Below, piece by piece: positions 34,891 through 46,196 of a DNA stretch of 64,000 nucleotides. This stretch comes from Quercus robur (lineage: Eukaryota; Streptophyta; Magnoliopsida; Fagales; Fagaceae): NCBI RefSeq assembly GCF_932294415.1, contig NC_065538.1, forward strand, positions 49,724,343 through 49,788,342. Reading direction: 5' to 3'. The first letter of the stretch is position 1, and every line of letters begins with the position of its first letter. A program made the position numbers and the translations under genes. The notes below the pieces were generated by a model. It did no database searches and had not been told where the DNA came from. It saw nothing but the letters and a program-made list of their open reading frames with translations.

Positions 34891-35400
34891 TTGATGTCTG
34901 AGCGATGTTGCCTCTGAAAATTGCTTCATGACAAAGATGAACGTTGGCACAGTTTCGGTGCAAATAAAGTGTTGACGTAGCCTCAATGGCAAAGATGCAA
35001 TGTTGGCATGGCCTCGGTATAAATGAAGTGTTGACGTAGCTTCAATGGCAAAGATGCAATGTTGGCATGACCTCGGTATAAATGAAGTTTTGACTTGGCT
35101 TCATGAATGTTGTCACGGCTTTGGCGAATGAAGTATTGACGTAGCTTCAATGACGAAGATGGATGCTGGCACAGCTTCGGCGAATAAAGTGTTGACATAG
35201 CTTCAATGGCAATGTGGAGTGTTGACATAGCTTCATGAATGTTGGCATGACTTCTATGCAAATGAAGTTTCGACGTGGCTTCATGAATGTTGTCACGGCT
35301 TCGGCGAATGAAGTGTTGACGTTGCTTCATGACAAAGTTGAATGTTGGCATGGCTTCAATACAAGGACAGATGCTGGCACGGTTTCGTGGTAAAAACTCT
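34890..35400 (+). repeat. Tandem repeats of about 45-70 bp in E2 3' region
   Basis: The core GAAGTGTTGACGTAGCTTCA with variants, alternating with GATGTTGGCACGGCTTCGG-like cores, is repeated roughly ten times with variable spacing. Long minus-strand frames across it are caused by the repetition and are not genes. Tandem repeats in the 3' untranslated region are common in Tat/Ogre elements. Confidence 0.75.
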
Positions 35401-35699
35401 TAATGCGGCCACGTTGTAAAGACTCTTGAAATGACTGCATTGAAAAGACAAGTGTTGGTGCAGCTTAATTGCCAAGGAGAGCATGCTGCATAACAAAAAC
35501 AAGCAACAGCAAAGAGATTATCAGAAGAAAATCTCATGGCACGTCTAAAAAAAAAAAAAAAAATCAAAAAGAGAGATTCATTTCTAATATCTAGCCTATG
35601 AAAAAAAAAAAAAAATCAGTACGAATAAAGCAAGTCATAATATATATATATATATATGTAAAAAAAAAATGAAAAGAAAAAGAAAGGCATAATTTCTCT
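35401..35699. other. A-rich spacer with (TA)n in E2
   Basis: Poly-A runs at 35549-35564 and 35606-35615, (TA)n at 35640-35657, then TAATTTCTCT (35690-35699), the left target duplication of the next element. No gene. Confidence 0.6.
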
Positions 35700-36520
35700 G
35701 GATATTCTAGCCTTTTGCCCTTAATTTTTAAAAAATTTAGCAATATGCCCCTATTTCGAAACTATATAGGGATATGCCCCTGTTTCGATACTCGATTACC
35801 TTAAAATCGAGTTTCAATGAAATACTCGATTCGTAGAAAATCGAGTTATACTGAATAAAATTTAAAAAAAAAAAAAAAAAAAAAGCATGGAACTCGATTT
35901 TAGGGAAGTCGAGTTCCAAAACGCCGCTATAGGAGTTTAAAACATCACTATAGGGCTTAAAAACGCCACTATTTGGGACTTATAAAAATTTTTTGCAGGA
36001 AAACGCCGCTATAGGGCTCTAAAACGTCACTATAGGGCCTAAAAACGCCATTATAGGGCACCCAGAACAGGGCAATTACACTTATTAAAAAAATTTTGTA
36101 GGAAAACGCCGCTATAGGGTCTTAAAACGTCACTATAGGGCTTAAAAACGCCACTATAAGGCACCATGAATATGGGCCAATTACACATATATAAAAATTT
36201 GCAGGAAAACGCCGCTATATGGATTTAAAACGTCACTATAGGGCTTAGAAACGCCACTATAGGGCTCCCTGAATATGGGGCAATCGCACTTATAAATTTT
36301 TTTTTTGCATGGAACTCGATTTCCTGAAACTCGAGTTCCATGGAAAATTTTTTTTTTAAGTTTGATCGGGCATAACTCGATTTTCTACAAATCGAGTATT
36401 TAATTGAACTCGATTTTAAGATAATCGAGTATCAAAACAGGGGCACGCTCCTATATAGTTTGCAAACAGGGGCATATTGCCAATTTTTTTTAAAATTAAG
36501 GGCAAAATGCCAGAATCTCC
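35700..36520. mobile_element. 821-bp foldback MITE, Mutator-like, with hairpin and tandem array
   Basis: Perfect 10-bp duplication TAATTTCTCT (35690-35699 and 36521-36530). Long imperfect terminal inverted repeats: the left starts GGATATTCTAGCCTTTTGCC, the right in reverse GGAGATTCTGGCATTTTGCC, and similarity runs past 100 bp. The arms contain six small hairpins of ACTCGATT...AATCGAGT type: 35790-35812, 35824-35846, 35889-35917, 36311-36339, 36374-36397 and 36408-36430. The centre (35918-36299) is a tandem array of four units, each with three ACGCCRCTATAGGG-like cores. A 9-10 bp duplication points to the Mutator superfamily. No coding capacity. Confidence 0.85.
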
Positions 36521-36530
36521 TAATTTCTCT

Positions 36531-36822
36531 ACACTTAGAGTATTATGCTACCCATCAGAGATGCTGCTTGTATAAGTTAGTGCATGCCTTGAGTGGCTTT
36601 ATATAAAGATCCTCAGAAGCTAGCAGACAAAAGGAAAAACACATGTAAAAAGTTAAAAGTGCCATATTTTCAAAGGATGACATGCCCATTTGAAAAATCA
36701 AAAATGTAAAAGCTCATAAATGTATCATGCTGTCAGAAAGAAAAAAATTACACTAGACCTCAGAAACAACCTATTGGCCTGCAGAGAGGAAAAATTATAG
36801 CACTAGACTGTGAATGAGGTTC
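36531..36822. other. E2 3' region between foldback element and Harbinger
   Basis: Unremarkable AT-rich sequence; no gene or repeat recognised. Confidence 0.4.
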
Positions 36823-36825
36823 TAA

Positions 36826-37946
36826 GAGCATCAGCATCAAAGAATGCTATGCTATCCTATTTTACCATCTCAAAAAGTTACTTTATCACTTATACCATAC
36901 CATTTTACAATACACCCTACATCAAAAAACTCTATTATTTTACTTTTTCATTAAAATATTATTTTTTTAATCTTTCTTTATTATTTCTTTCACATCATCA
37001 CTTTTTTTTTAGCTAAGCATCTATTCCAACGGTAACATTTTCCTGGGCTTTCCAACTATAATTTTTTTTCCAGACTTATGACTATTCCAACGGTAACATT
37101 AATATCTCCTCCTACCACTCTCAAAGAACCAGACTTATCTAGACCTCAGCCACTAATTTCCTGCAAATACCACCATTCCATTTGACTAGAGAGTAGTGAG
37201 AGAAAAAGTGGCAATCAACTTTTAACGACTGAATTGTATCTACAAGCATCAAACCTACTTTTATCTGATATAATTATAACGTTAACACTGCACCTAATCT
37301 TGCCTTTGATTTGCACTTTCAAGACTGAAATATATGTATCTAGTGACAAGGACCTCTGACTGGTAAAAATTCATTATTAGATAAAAGAATGAGAAGTGAT
37401 CAATACAGGTTATAAAATATATCCTCAGTTCTTTCATCACCAATTCATACACAAAAACTCAGGAAATGCAGGGGCAATACAGGCGACAATACAACACCAA
37501 GATGCCATAGTTTATACAATACAATACAACACCATAGTTTACCAAGATGCCAAATTTTATGACAGCCACAATCACTATACCAGAAAACAAGGAACAACCA
37601 CCACTGTAACGTAACTTTATGACAGCCACAATCAAATGCATAAATTTGTTTTCGGTCCAAATTTATGACAGCCACAATAAACTTTATGACAGCCAAATTT
37701 TATGAGGACAGCCACAATCACTATACCAAGATGCCGTGTGAAGCGTTGGTCCTTAATGGTAGGTGATACCAGAAAACAGGAACAACCACCACTGTAACTT
37801 TCAGGAGAGTATAATACACGTTGGAAAGATGGAAAATTACACTTCCATTAAACAATAAACTCTAATAAGATCTGGAAGCTGGCCAAGGGGCAAGACACAA
37901 AGAACCTGCCAAATATCAATGTATTCAACCTGTCAACTTTAATGAT

Positions 37947-37986
<40 letters not shown>

Positions 37987-38267
37987 CCTGCCACATTTTT
38001 TTTTTTTTTTTGAGAGCAAACCTGCCATATATCAACTTTAATGATCCACACATATATACGCAACTTGCCAAATATCAATGTACTCAACCTACGAACTTAA
38101 AAAATCCACATACATATATACATGCAACTTGCCAATTTTAAAAATCCACATACATATATATAAATTAAATCCACATACATAACTATAAATTTTGTCTTTA
38201 TAAGACTCGTATATATGTCAAATTACAATAAAACACCACAAGCATAACTCACACACTTACTAAGTTC
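36826..38267. other. Harbinger left non-coding arm with direct repeats and (AC)n
   Basis: GACAGCCACAATCA recurs four times (about 37561, 37621, 37668, 37698), and AACAACCACCACTGTAAC twice. (AC)n occupies 37949-37982, followed by repeated AATCCACATACATATATA and TTGCCAAATATCAATGTA units to about 38170. No gene; this is probably the 3' flank of the transposase gene. Confidence 0.7.
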
Positions 38268-39549
38268 CTACAACTCCCCTTGTAATTGCCATAAATGCTC
38301 AACGAGGTCTGTTTGAAGTTGAGAATGAATTTTACGGTCTCGAATACATTGATGGGTTTCAATGAACTCCGTAAATGTATTTGTGTTCTCCCGTGACATT
38401 TGTATGGTAGGATTGTCATCAATTTGCTCATAATCTAATTCTACCGCTTCGTTTACATCTCGCTCATCCTCAACGATCATGTTATGAAGAATTACACAAG
38501 CTTTCATGATGTCTTGGAGCGTTTCAGCATGGAAAAATCTTGCAGGTCCACGCACAATTGCGAATCTCGCTTGAAGAACTCCAAATGCACGCTCTACATC
38601 CTTCCTATTCGCCTCTTGGGCTTGTGCAAATAATTTTTTTTTTTTGTTCTCGTGGATATGGAATTGTTTTAACAAATGTTGACCACTTCGGATAGATGCC
38701 ATCGGCAAGATAGTATCCCATTTTATACTCATGACCATTGATTGAGTAATTAACCGCAGGAGCACGTCCTTGTTCGAGCTCAGAAAATATAGGAGACCGT
38801 TCTAATACATTAATGTCATTATTTGACCCAGGTAACCCAAAAAACGCATGTCATATCCAAAGATCATAAGATGCCACTGCTTCTAAAACAATGGTTGGCT
38901 CATGAATGTGACCAGAGTACTGACCTTTCCATGTAACTGGACAATTTTTCCATTTCCAATGCATGCAATCAATGCTCCCTAGCATCCCTGGAAATCCACG
39001 TTTTTCCCCATTGGCTAAAAGTCTAGCAATATCGTCGTTGTTTGGAGACCTCAAGTATTCCTTGGAGAAAATATCAACCACCGCTTTAACAAATTTTTTT
39101 AAACTTTTCATTGCAGTGGATTCTCCAATCCGCACATACTCATCCATAAAATCAGCTGTAACTCCATACGCAAGCATCCTAAGTGCAGCTGTTATCTTTT
39201 GAAGAGAAGATAAACCCCATTTTTGGGCACCATCTCTTTTTTGGATAAAATAAGATTCATAAGTTTCTACCCTAGATTGAATACGGAGAAAAAGGGATCG
39301 ACTCATCCGAAATCTCCTCCTAAATAAATTAGGAGGATATACTGGTGTGTCAGCAAAGTAGTCGAGATAAAGTCTTTTATGGCCTGCCAAACGATCACGT
39401 TCGATATACCGACAACGTTTACGTTGTACTGTTGAACCTTTAAGAATTCGCCTCATTATTTCATCCTCGTCTGAGTCGTCAAAAAGCAACTTTTTAAAAA
39501 GAGAGCGACCCATAGAGACAACCTTGAAGACAACAGTGTTAGAGAACAT
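38268..39549 (-). pseudogene. PIF/Harbinger DDE transposase, one stop and one slippage
   Basis: The frame 39549-38851 starts near MGRSLFKKLLFDDSDEDEIM (likely start 39513). It carries RRFRMSRSLFLRIQSRVE, a helix-rich N-terminal region, and GMLGSIDCMHWKWKNCPVTW, with the first catalytic Asp. TGA at 38851-38853 replaces an expected Trp (LWI stop HAFFGLPGS); the frame then continues with LPGSNNDINVLERSPIF, holding the second Asp. At 38634-38645 a run of 12 A (minus strand) shifts the frame; 11 would keep it. The rest reads ANRKDVERAFGVLQARFAIV, with the catalytic Glu, and ends QLQGEL. The enzyme would cut and reinsert the element, with the Myb-like partner. Except for these two lesions it is full length. 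Confidence 0.92.
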
Positions 39550-42094
39550 AAAACTGAATGATATCTACTTTAGTCAGCCAAACAAAAAGAAAAAGAAAAA
39601 GAAAAGATAAAACAGCCACATAAACAGCAGTAAACAGCTACCAGAAAAATTAAACACACTGAAATAGCTTAAAACAACATCAAAACAGCCCCATAACAGA
39701 TTTTGACAAATTCTGCCACTGAAATAGACATAAAACAGCCACATAAAACAGCCACATAAACATCAATAAACAGCCACATAGACAGCTACCAAAAAAATTA
39801 AACACACTTGTTAAAGTGTATTATGTGACAACAACTAGGTGCAAGTTTATGCCTTCACACTTACTGACAGTGCAGTGAGGATATTATAAAAAGAGTGACT
39901 AATTTGTGGGAAAGTTGAATGTTTTGGAGGTGGAGAGGATATAATTGTTAGAAACTTAGATAATTAGCTAAGTTTTCTAACATACAAACATGAACATCAA
40001 AAAAAAGGAAACAGACTACATTACAGCTCCTACAGATTATGGTAATGCTGTTGTGGGGTTAGCCAATGGCATGCATTCTTGTGTAACTATAAATTGACAA
40101 GGTAGTGCATGTTGTAGTCAGTTTTGATTATCAAAAAGAAAGCATGAGAGGCATTTTCCAAGATTTTGTCTCTTGAAGAGTTGAAACACCCCTAGCTTAC
40201 TCTAAGAAACTTAGCATTGCCCACCATTCCAAGTCTGAAACTCATTCTCTCTATTTGGTACTGCATGTTGGTGCTATCCTCTACTGAACATTATGGCTGA
40301 AGATTCTATGCACATGTGTTTTTATTAGTGATCTTTATAGTGAAGAAGTTAGAGCTTGTGTCAAGGAGAAAAAAGAATGCTATTTCAGTGGTGAAAATTC
40401 AGAATCTGCAGCTGCAGGTACTTTTACACAACATAATTTTATATTTGTTATTTGGTCATTTGATCAAGGTTCTGCCTGGGCACAGCTATTATCCATTTTT
40501 AAAAAAATGGACGTGTCAAAAGTGGACACTCTCCAACAAACAAAAAGTACTTTAGAACTTTTAAATCAAATAGGAAAATGAATCTAAACATAAAATAAGA
40601 CTCATGGGCCTTAACGAGGTGTGTGTGTTCAGAAAGACATAGGAATAAATAGTATATATTAGTAAAATATAAAGAGTATTATACAAATTTGGGCCAAATT
40701 CTCAATTTTTTTGGAAGTAATGTTTCATTCCGTGGCAGCCCATTATTTTCGGAGGAATCAAAGATTGAATTATTGATTCATTAAAAAAATAAATCATTTT
40801 AGAATTTTAATTTTACTGGAAAAAAGAAAAAGAGAGGATAATTTACAAAAATTTCCTTAGGTTTAGTGGAATGATATTGTATCCCAAAACTTAACAAAAT
40901 AACACTCATCCGTTAACAGAACATTCCAAAATCTAAGAAAATTCTCTTCATCAAGTTCTAACCCATGGTTGAATGAATAATTTTTTTATTAATTAGTATT
41001 AAATATTACTATTCAACCAACTTAAACACCATAGGCACTTTCCAGCAACTTCTAGTTACTTGATTTCTTAACATTTTGAATGATCGAGTGGTTTTGTTTT
41101 GAGTTTATTTGCTCAATTTCTTTAAAGTTTTGAACAATAGATTTGGCTTCAAAGTTATTTTCGTTATTTGGGTTTAAACTTTAAATATTTGAACTTCTGA
41201 TTTGAGTTTAAAAATTTGAACGTTTAAAGTTTAGGATTTGAACAATTTCTTTAAATTTCTTCTTTATTCTATTCTAATTTGGGTTTAAAGTTTAATTTCT
41301 TGGTTTGTGATGGTTGGTGTTTTCCAGTTATTCACAACGTCACATAATATATGGCGGTGACAACTCTATCTCCACAGAATTTACGCTTTTTCCATCCATG
41401 ATTATCTTTTCTATGTGATATTCTAATTAACTAAAGGTTTCTCTTTGCCTTTTGCTTCACTTGGCTTTCCTACTTCAACTGTACAAATTCTTGAAAGTTT
41501 TCTCTCATTTCATTTTCATCACCTCCAAAAACAATTTTAGTAACTTCCATAATTTATTATCTCTCATTTCTTCCAAGCTTAAGTAAATCTTTCATTACCA
41601 AGGTCTGCACAGTTCCATCAAACATCTTAACTTTTACTGTACCTATTCTCAGAACCTTTATCTTTACTATTTGCTGCAGCAACTGCTGCATCCGCAGACT
41701 TTAACTTCTGACTACATGACTTTTCTTAGACTCCTCTAACTTTAGGGCAGCCCATTCCAGCAGGCAAATAACTATCAGAAAAAATTAAACAGAAGTATAA
41801 AACTGACAAAAAAAAAAAAAAAAAACTGAAAGTTGGAACAACCAATTGGTAGAAGATATGATATCAAACATAGAAAATACATAAGTTTTTTATATACGCA
41901 AAAATGATGTGATTACATAAGTGGCACAACCTACTGCCAATTGATCAAGTTGGAACAATACATCATCTACATGTTCCAAACTTATGCTCAAAATAAGCCA
42001 CTACCAAAATAAGCCACTACCAAAATGGCATCTACATATGCCAAACCCCAACCCTAAAATAATTTACTACCACAATAAGGTTACGACAAGACAT
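39550..42094. other. Harbinger spacer between transposase and Myb-like gene
   Basis: AT-rich, about 2.5 kb. GAAATAG..AAAACAGC-type short repeats occur near 39610-39790. No protein frame or RNA gene recognised. Confidence 0.5.
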
Positions 42095-43104
42095 CTACAT
42101 GTTCCTTGGGTCAAACCCAACTTGTCTTGCAAGGATTTGATCCTTGAGATTTTCAAAATAAAGTTTTTCCTTGTCATTCATGCTACTTGTATCCATAGTC
42201 ATTATTCTTCCCTCCTCCCTAATAGTTTCAAGACGAAGCCTTTCCGCTTTGATGCGAAGAGCCTCTTTGTCTTGTTCATGTGATGCTTCAATATAGCGCA
42301 ATTTTTTTTCCAAATAATCATCAAAGCCCTTATCACCATCTATCCTCTTTCGCTTAGCCTTTTCGGCTTTTCGACCAATTGGTCTCTCTAGCACCACTGT
42401 ATCATCATCATTGCTATCAACTTGATCGACTGAACTTTGAGTTTGAGGGAGCCATTTTGATCTTTCCTTAAGCATACTCCACTTTGGTTGGTTCTTCAAC
42501 ACAACCCAACAATGTTCAAAAGCAAAAGCTACCTTTTTGCCGGTTTTTGAATTTGGTGTAGCTTGATATATATCCCTTGCTTCGTTCAACTAAATTTTTT
42601 AAAAATTAATAAAATAATTAGTGTCTTGAAACTATAAAGGAAATTAATATCTTGACACTATGGCAATATAATTGATACCTTGTCCTCATCAGTCGTACCG
42701 CTTCTATTTCGGGCTTCAACTTTCGCCATGAACCCAGCAAACCTACTTGTCTCCCTATTAATATTTCCCCATCGACTTGATAGGGAGGTACTAGTACGTG
42801 TGGTTCCATAAGTATTATTCTTGCAAAAAAACTCCCAAACTTTCTCCCAAAATTTATCACCCTTTTGATCAGTACCATGCACAGCATCCATGCCAATGTT
42901 AAGCCATGCAGCGATGAGGAGGAGGTCCTCATCTACACTGAAGTTGCCACCACGTTTTGTTGGATTAGGGGTGACAATTTCAACTTCCGGTATAGGCTGG
43001 ATGGGCATTGAAGGATTTTGAGACCCACTTAAAAATGGTTCCACAAAATCGGAATCCCCTTGTAAGTAATTACCATATTGTTCAATGTGTTCTTGTAAAA
43101 CCAT
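42095..43104 (-). CDS. Harbinger Myb/trihelix-like DNA-binding protein, intact, two exons
   Basis: Exon 1 is 43104-42679 (142 codons), the intron 42678-42590 (89 bp, GT...AG), and exon 2 42589-42095 (164 codons and TAG-type stop); total 306 residues with no break. Start ATG 43104 (MVLQEHIEQYGNYLQG). Residues about 50-115 form a Myb/SANT or trihelix-like domain: FSVDEDLLLIAAWLNIGMDA, FWEKVWEFFCKNN, SLSSRWGNINRE. The C-terminal half has a conserved cap (AFAFEHCWVVLKNQPKW), a basic patch (RKAEKAKRKR) and a charged helix (DKEALRIKAERLRLETIREE). In PIF/Harbinger elements this partner binds the ends and helps the transposase enter the nucleus. It is the only element gene here with an open frame. 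Confidence 0.92.
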
Positions 43105-44445
43105 CCCTTTTAAACAGGGAACTTAAAACAGTTAGTATATGAAGTAAATTAGTGTATGAAGTCAATTCTTATTTGTATCTTTACAATCAATATAAGCTAA
43201 TATTTACATATGTGAGCAGCAATGTGTAGTATTGTGAAAGTGAAAATAATGGACTAAATGCAAAATGGGGTTGTACTACTACTTATCCCGAAGGAGGAAA
43301 AAAAAAAGATCCGTTTGCTTGTTTTTATTTTCGGGTAGCTGTGCATCTTAGAATCTACTTGTGTACTGTACTTCAGTTTTTTTTAAAAAAAAGCACTGTC
43401 AATCTGATTTCTAACAACACTGTCAATCTGAAGCTACCCATGTATTGAAGCTACATTGTCAATCTAACGACACTGTCAATCTGATTACTCGTGCATACTG
43501 TACTTTAGTAGCTACCCATGTATTGAAGCTATATTTCTAACAACACTCTCAATCTGATTCTTCGTGCTAGTTCCCCCTCTCCAGTTCTTCTAACTCGACA
43601 ATTATCTCAATAAACTACGGATACACAGCTCCTTATTCTTCTATGACCCAAAGGTGCAAAAAGTCTAAAAAAAAAAAAGGATACAAGAATTGAACCTATG
43701 GCGTTTGTTTCATAATAATTGCTTTCTATCATTAGCCCAAGACAACAATGGATTCCTTTTTGGTTTAGGTGGGATTCAACCACAAGAGACTTTCCAAGGT
43801 AAGCTATTTCCAACCCACAATTGAAGTTAATACTCTACAAGGTGTACTCTATGGAGTAACCAATATCTGAAATTCTTGCACAATGCATCTATATTATAGC
43901 AAGATCATGCATCACTATTTTTATATTTAAAGCATCTTGCATACACCAAAAACCAATCCATGTCTTGGCACAATGGTAAAGAATATAGAGCAAACCCCAT
44001 AAGTGCAAATCCTATCATACCAATCCAAAAAATAATAATCTCATTCTTTAAAAGTAAATTTTTTGAAATTGATTACTTGTTAAATGAGCAGTGAAGAAAT
44101 CAATCCATGATCTCTTTATTAAAAAAAAATATTCTCAATCTGCTATTGAATATGAAATTATGTGTGATTGGGTATATGCCAATGTCTTTATAGAATAGTT
44201 ATCCTTTATATTATACTCTCTCTATCTGTCTCACAGGTGCACCTAGTATCATCAGCAATTAGAAACTACTCATATAATTAGTTGAACCTTGAAGAGAATG
44301 CTCAAGGCCTACCTCAGAAAGAAGCTAACTCATAGCATATAATCTATTAATGCTCTTTATACTGAATGAGCCTTATTATATCTCCTAAGTCCTGACCCTT
44401 TAGTCATTTTCTGCACAGCATACCATTCTACCATCCCTAGCAAAT
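43105..44445. other. Upstream region of the Harbinger Myb-like gene
   Basis: AT-rich. CACTGTCAATCTGA and CTACCCATGTATTGAAGCTA recur three and two times between 43395 and 43560. No gene recognised. Confidence 0.5.
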
Positions 44446-45180
44446 TCAGTTACTTTTATCAGAAAATTGTCAGAAATATTTTCATTTCGGAATCCAAATC
44501 TTAACAAAATCAGCCTAAACCATATCCAACCACTAATTTGCCACCCTTTCCCAATTCAACTACAAGCTTACTATATCCAAAATTCAGCTCAACAAAGAGC
44601 AAAGCTCTAAGCCTCCAACCCGTATTTCTGCTTATCAAAAAACTATAAATATAAAAATAAAAAGGCTCCAAAAGAAAGTGTGCCCTAACCCCTAAACAAG
44701 TTTAGTTACTTTTATCACAAAATTCCCGGAATTATTTCCATTTTAGCATCTAAAAATTTACAATGCTAGTCTGAACCATATCCAACCACTAATTTTTAAT
44801 CCTTTCCCAATTCAATAGAAACTTACATATCCAAAATTAAGCTGAACACAGAGTTAAGCTCCAAAACAGAGCGTGCCCTAACATCTATTCAAAATTCAGT
44901 TACATCTTTTTTCTTCAGAATAAGTTACAAATATCAGTTATTTTTATCACAAACTTGTCAAAAAGTTCCCATTTTAGTATCTACAAATTAACAACAGTAT
45001 CCTGAACCATACCCACCTACTAAATTTTCATTCTTTCCCAGTTAAACTAAAAACTTATATAAAAAATTCAGCTTAACGCATTGCTAAGATCCAATACAAA
45101 GCATGCCTTAACCTCTATACAAATTCAGTTACTTTAATCACAAAATTATCAGGAATATTCCCATTTCATCCATCCAAAGG
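44446..45180. repeat. About four tandem repeats of roughly 210-250 bp in Harbinger
   Basis: Units begin near 44446, 44700, 44932 and 45125 (last partial) with TTCAGTTACTTTTATCA. They contain CTGAACCATATCCAACCACTA and CCTTTCCCAATTCAA. They are diverged from each other by substitutions and small gaps. Confidence 0.75.
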
Positions 45181-46193
45181 GGAACAGAAACAAAGTGAAA
45201 AGAGAGAAGCGAGAGAAATAGATAGAGAGGGAAACTTACTGGTATGGAAGATGAACCTGAGCAAATTTTTTTATGATGCTAATCCCGTGCCAGAGAGCGA
45301 AAACCCGTCGTTGATGAAGTTGAATCTCTGCAAACATCAACAACAATTCTTTGATCAAAACCCAAACACAAACACAAGCTGAATCCCTCTTTTTCTTGCA
45401 GAGAGAGAAAAGAAACACAAACAAAAAAACTCTAATACATTATCAAAACCCACCTTACAGTTAGCACCAACACCGATGGAGCTGAATCCCCCACACCGAC
45501 GGAGCTTAGTTGAACCTTGAGTGTCGGTTTGAAGAGAGAGTGATAGAGTGAAGAGTTAAATGGGTACTATCTAGAGTGTTGGGTTTATAAGATGAGTGAG
45601 GGTGAGGGTGAATCGGTAAAGGGATTTGGAGATGGGTCTGATTAAATCGGTTGAGGGTGAGGGTGAATCGGTAAAGGGATTCGGCTGAGGGTGAGGGTGA
45701 ATCGGTAAAGGGATTTGGAGATGGGTCTGATTAAATCGGTTGAGGGTGAGGGTGAATCGGGATTTGGAGATGGGTCTGAGATGAGACGCCGTGTGAAGCG
45801 TCGGCAATGGAGATGGGTGAGGGTGAATCGGTTGAGCTTCAGCGAATCCACATGGTGTGTGATGTTGATGTTGATGTTGGGAGGAGTATGCTGTTTGGGT
45901 CTGAAGAGAGGAGAGAGCAGATGGAGAAACAGAACAAAGAAGAGAGAGAAGAGCACTGAAGTACCGTGATAGTGGAGAGAGAAAAAGTTCAGCGGGAAAG
46001 GATGGAATAAAATATATATTTTTCTTTTACCATTGTGCTACAGTACAATTCTAAGTTTAGAATTGTACTGTAGCACTATTGCAAAAAATTTTGCAATAGT
46101 GTGGTTTAGCATTGTTTGATGCAAGTACTTTTATCCTCAAAAATGTTAAAAATGCCTTAAATATGACTTTAGCATTTTTCAATGCTTGTGCTC
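45181..46193. repeat. Harbinger right arm with GAGGGTGAATCGG tandem repeats
   Basis: Between 45597 and 45840 the unit GAGGGTGAGGGTGAATCGGTA...GGATTTGGAGATGGGTCTGA occurs about five times in variable forms. GCCGTGTGAAGCGTCGG at 45788 matches the left-arm sequence at 37732 apart from one base. The 46020-46120 stretch holds an inverted repeat (CTACAGTACAATTCTAA and its complement). It probably includes the promoter of the minus-strand genes. No protein gene. Confidence 0.7.
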
Positions 46194-46196
46194 TAA

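Larger units (their letters stand above)
36826..46193 (-). mobile_element. PIF/Harbinger transposon with transposase and Myb-like gene
   Basis: The left end is GAGCATCAGCATCAAAGAATG; the right end in reverse is GAGCACAAGCATTGAAAAATG, inverted repeats of about 24 bp with few mismatches. The flanking TAA at 36823-36825 and 46194-46196 is the 3-bp duplication typical of the superfamily. The minus strand encodes the two-component set: a Myb/trihelix-like DNA-binding protein (43104-42095) and a DDE transposase (39549-38268). At 9368 bp it is long for the superfamily because of repeat-rich non-coding flanks. It lies in the 3' region of Tat element E2. Confidence 0.93.

Noticed and set aside
34983-35351. 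Minus-strand frame of 122 codons
   Set aside because: Caused by tandem repeats whose unit length keeps the frame; His/Leu-rich repetition, no homology.
35918-36299. Regular array resembling a CRISPR
   Set aside because: The units are direct tandem repeats with no unique spacers, in a plant transposon with inverted ends.
37949-37982. (AC)n as a special regulatory element
   Set aside because: Ordinary microsatellite; nothing ties it to a function.
45236-45956. Minus-strand frames that might be an upstream exon of the Harbinger Myb-like gene
   Set aside because: One is Cys/Lys/Val-rich without support and the others arise from GAGGGTGAATCGG repeats; at most a 5' leader.
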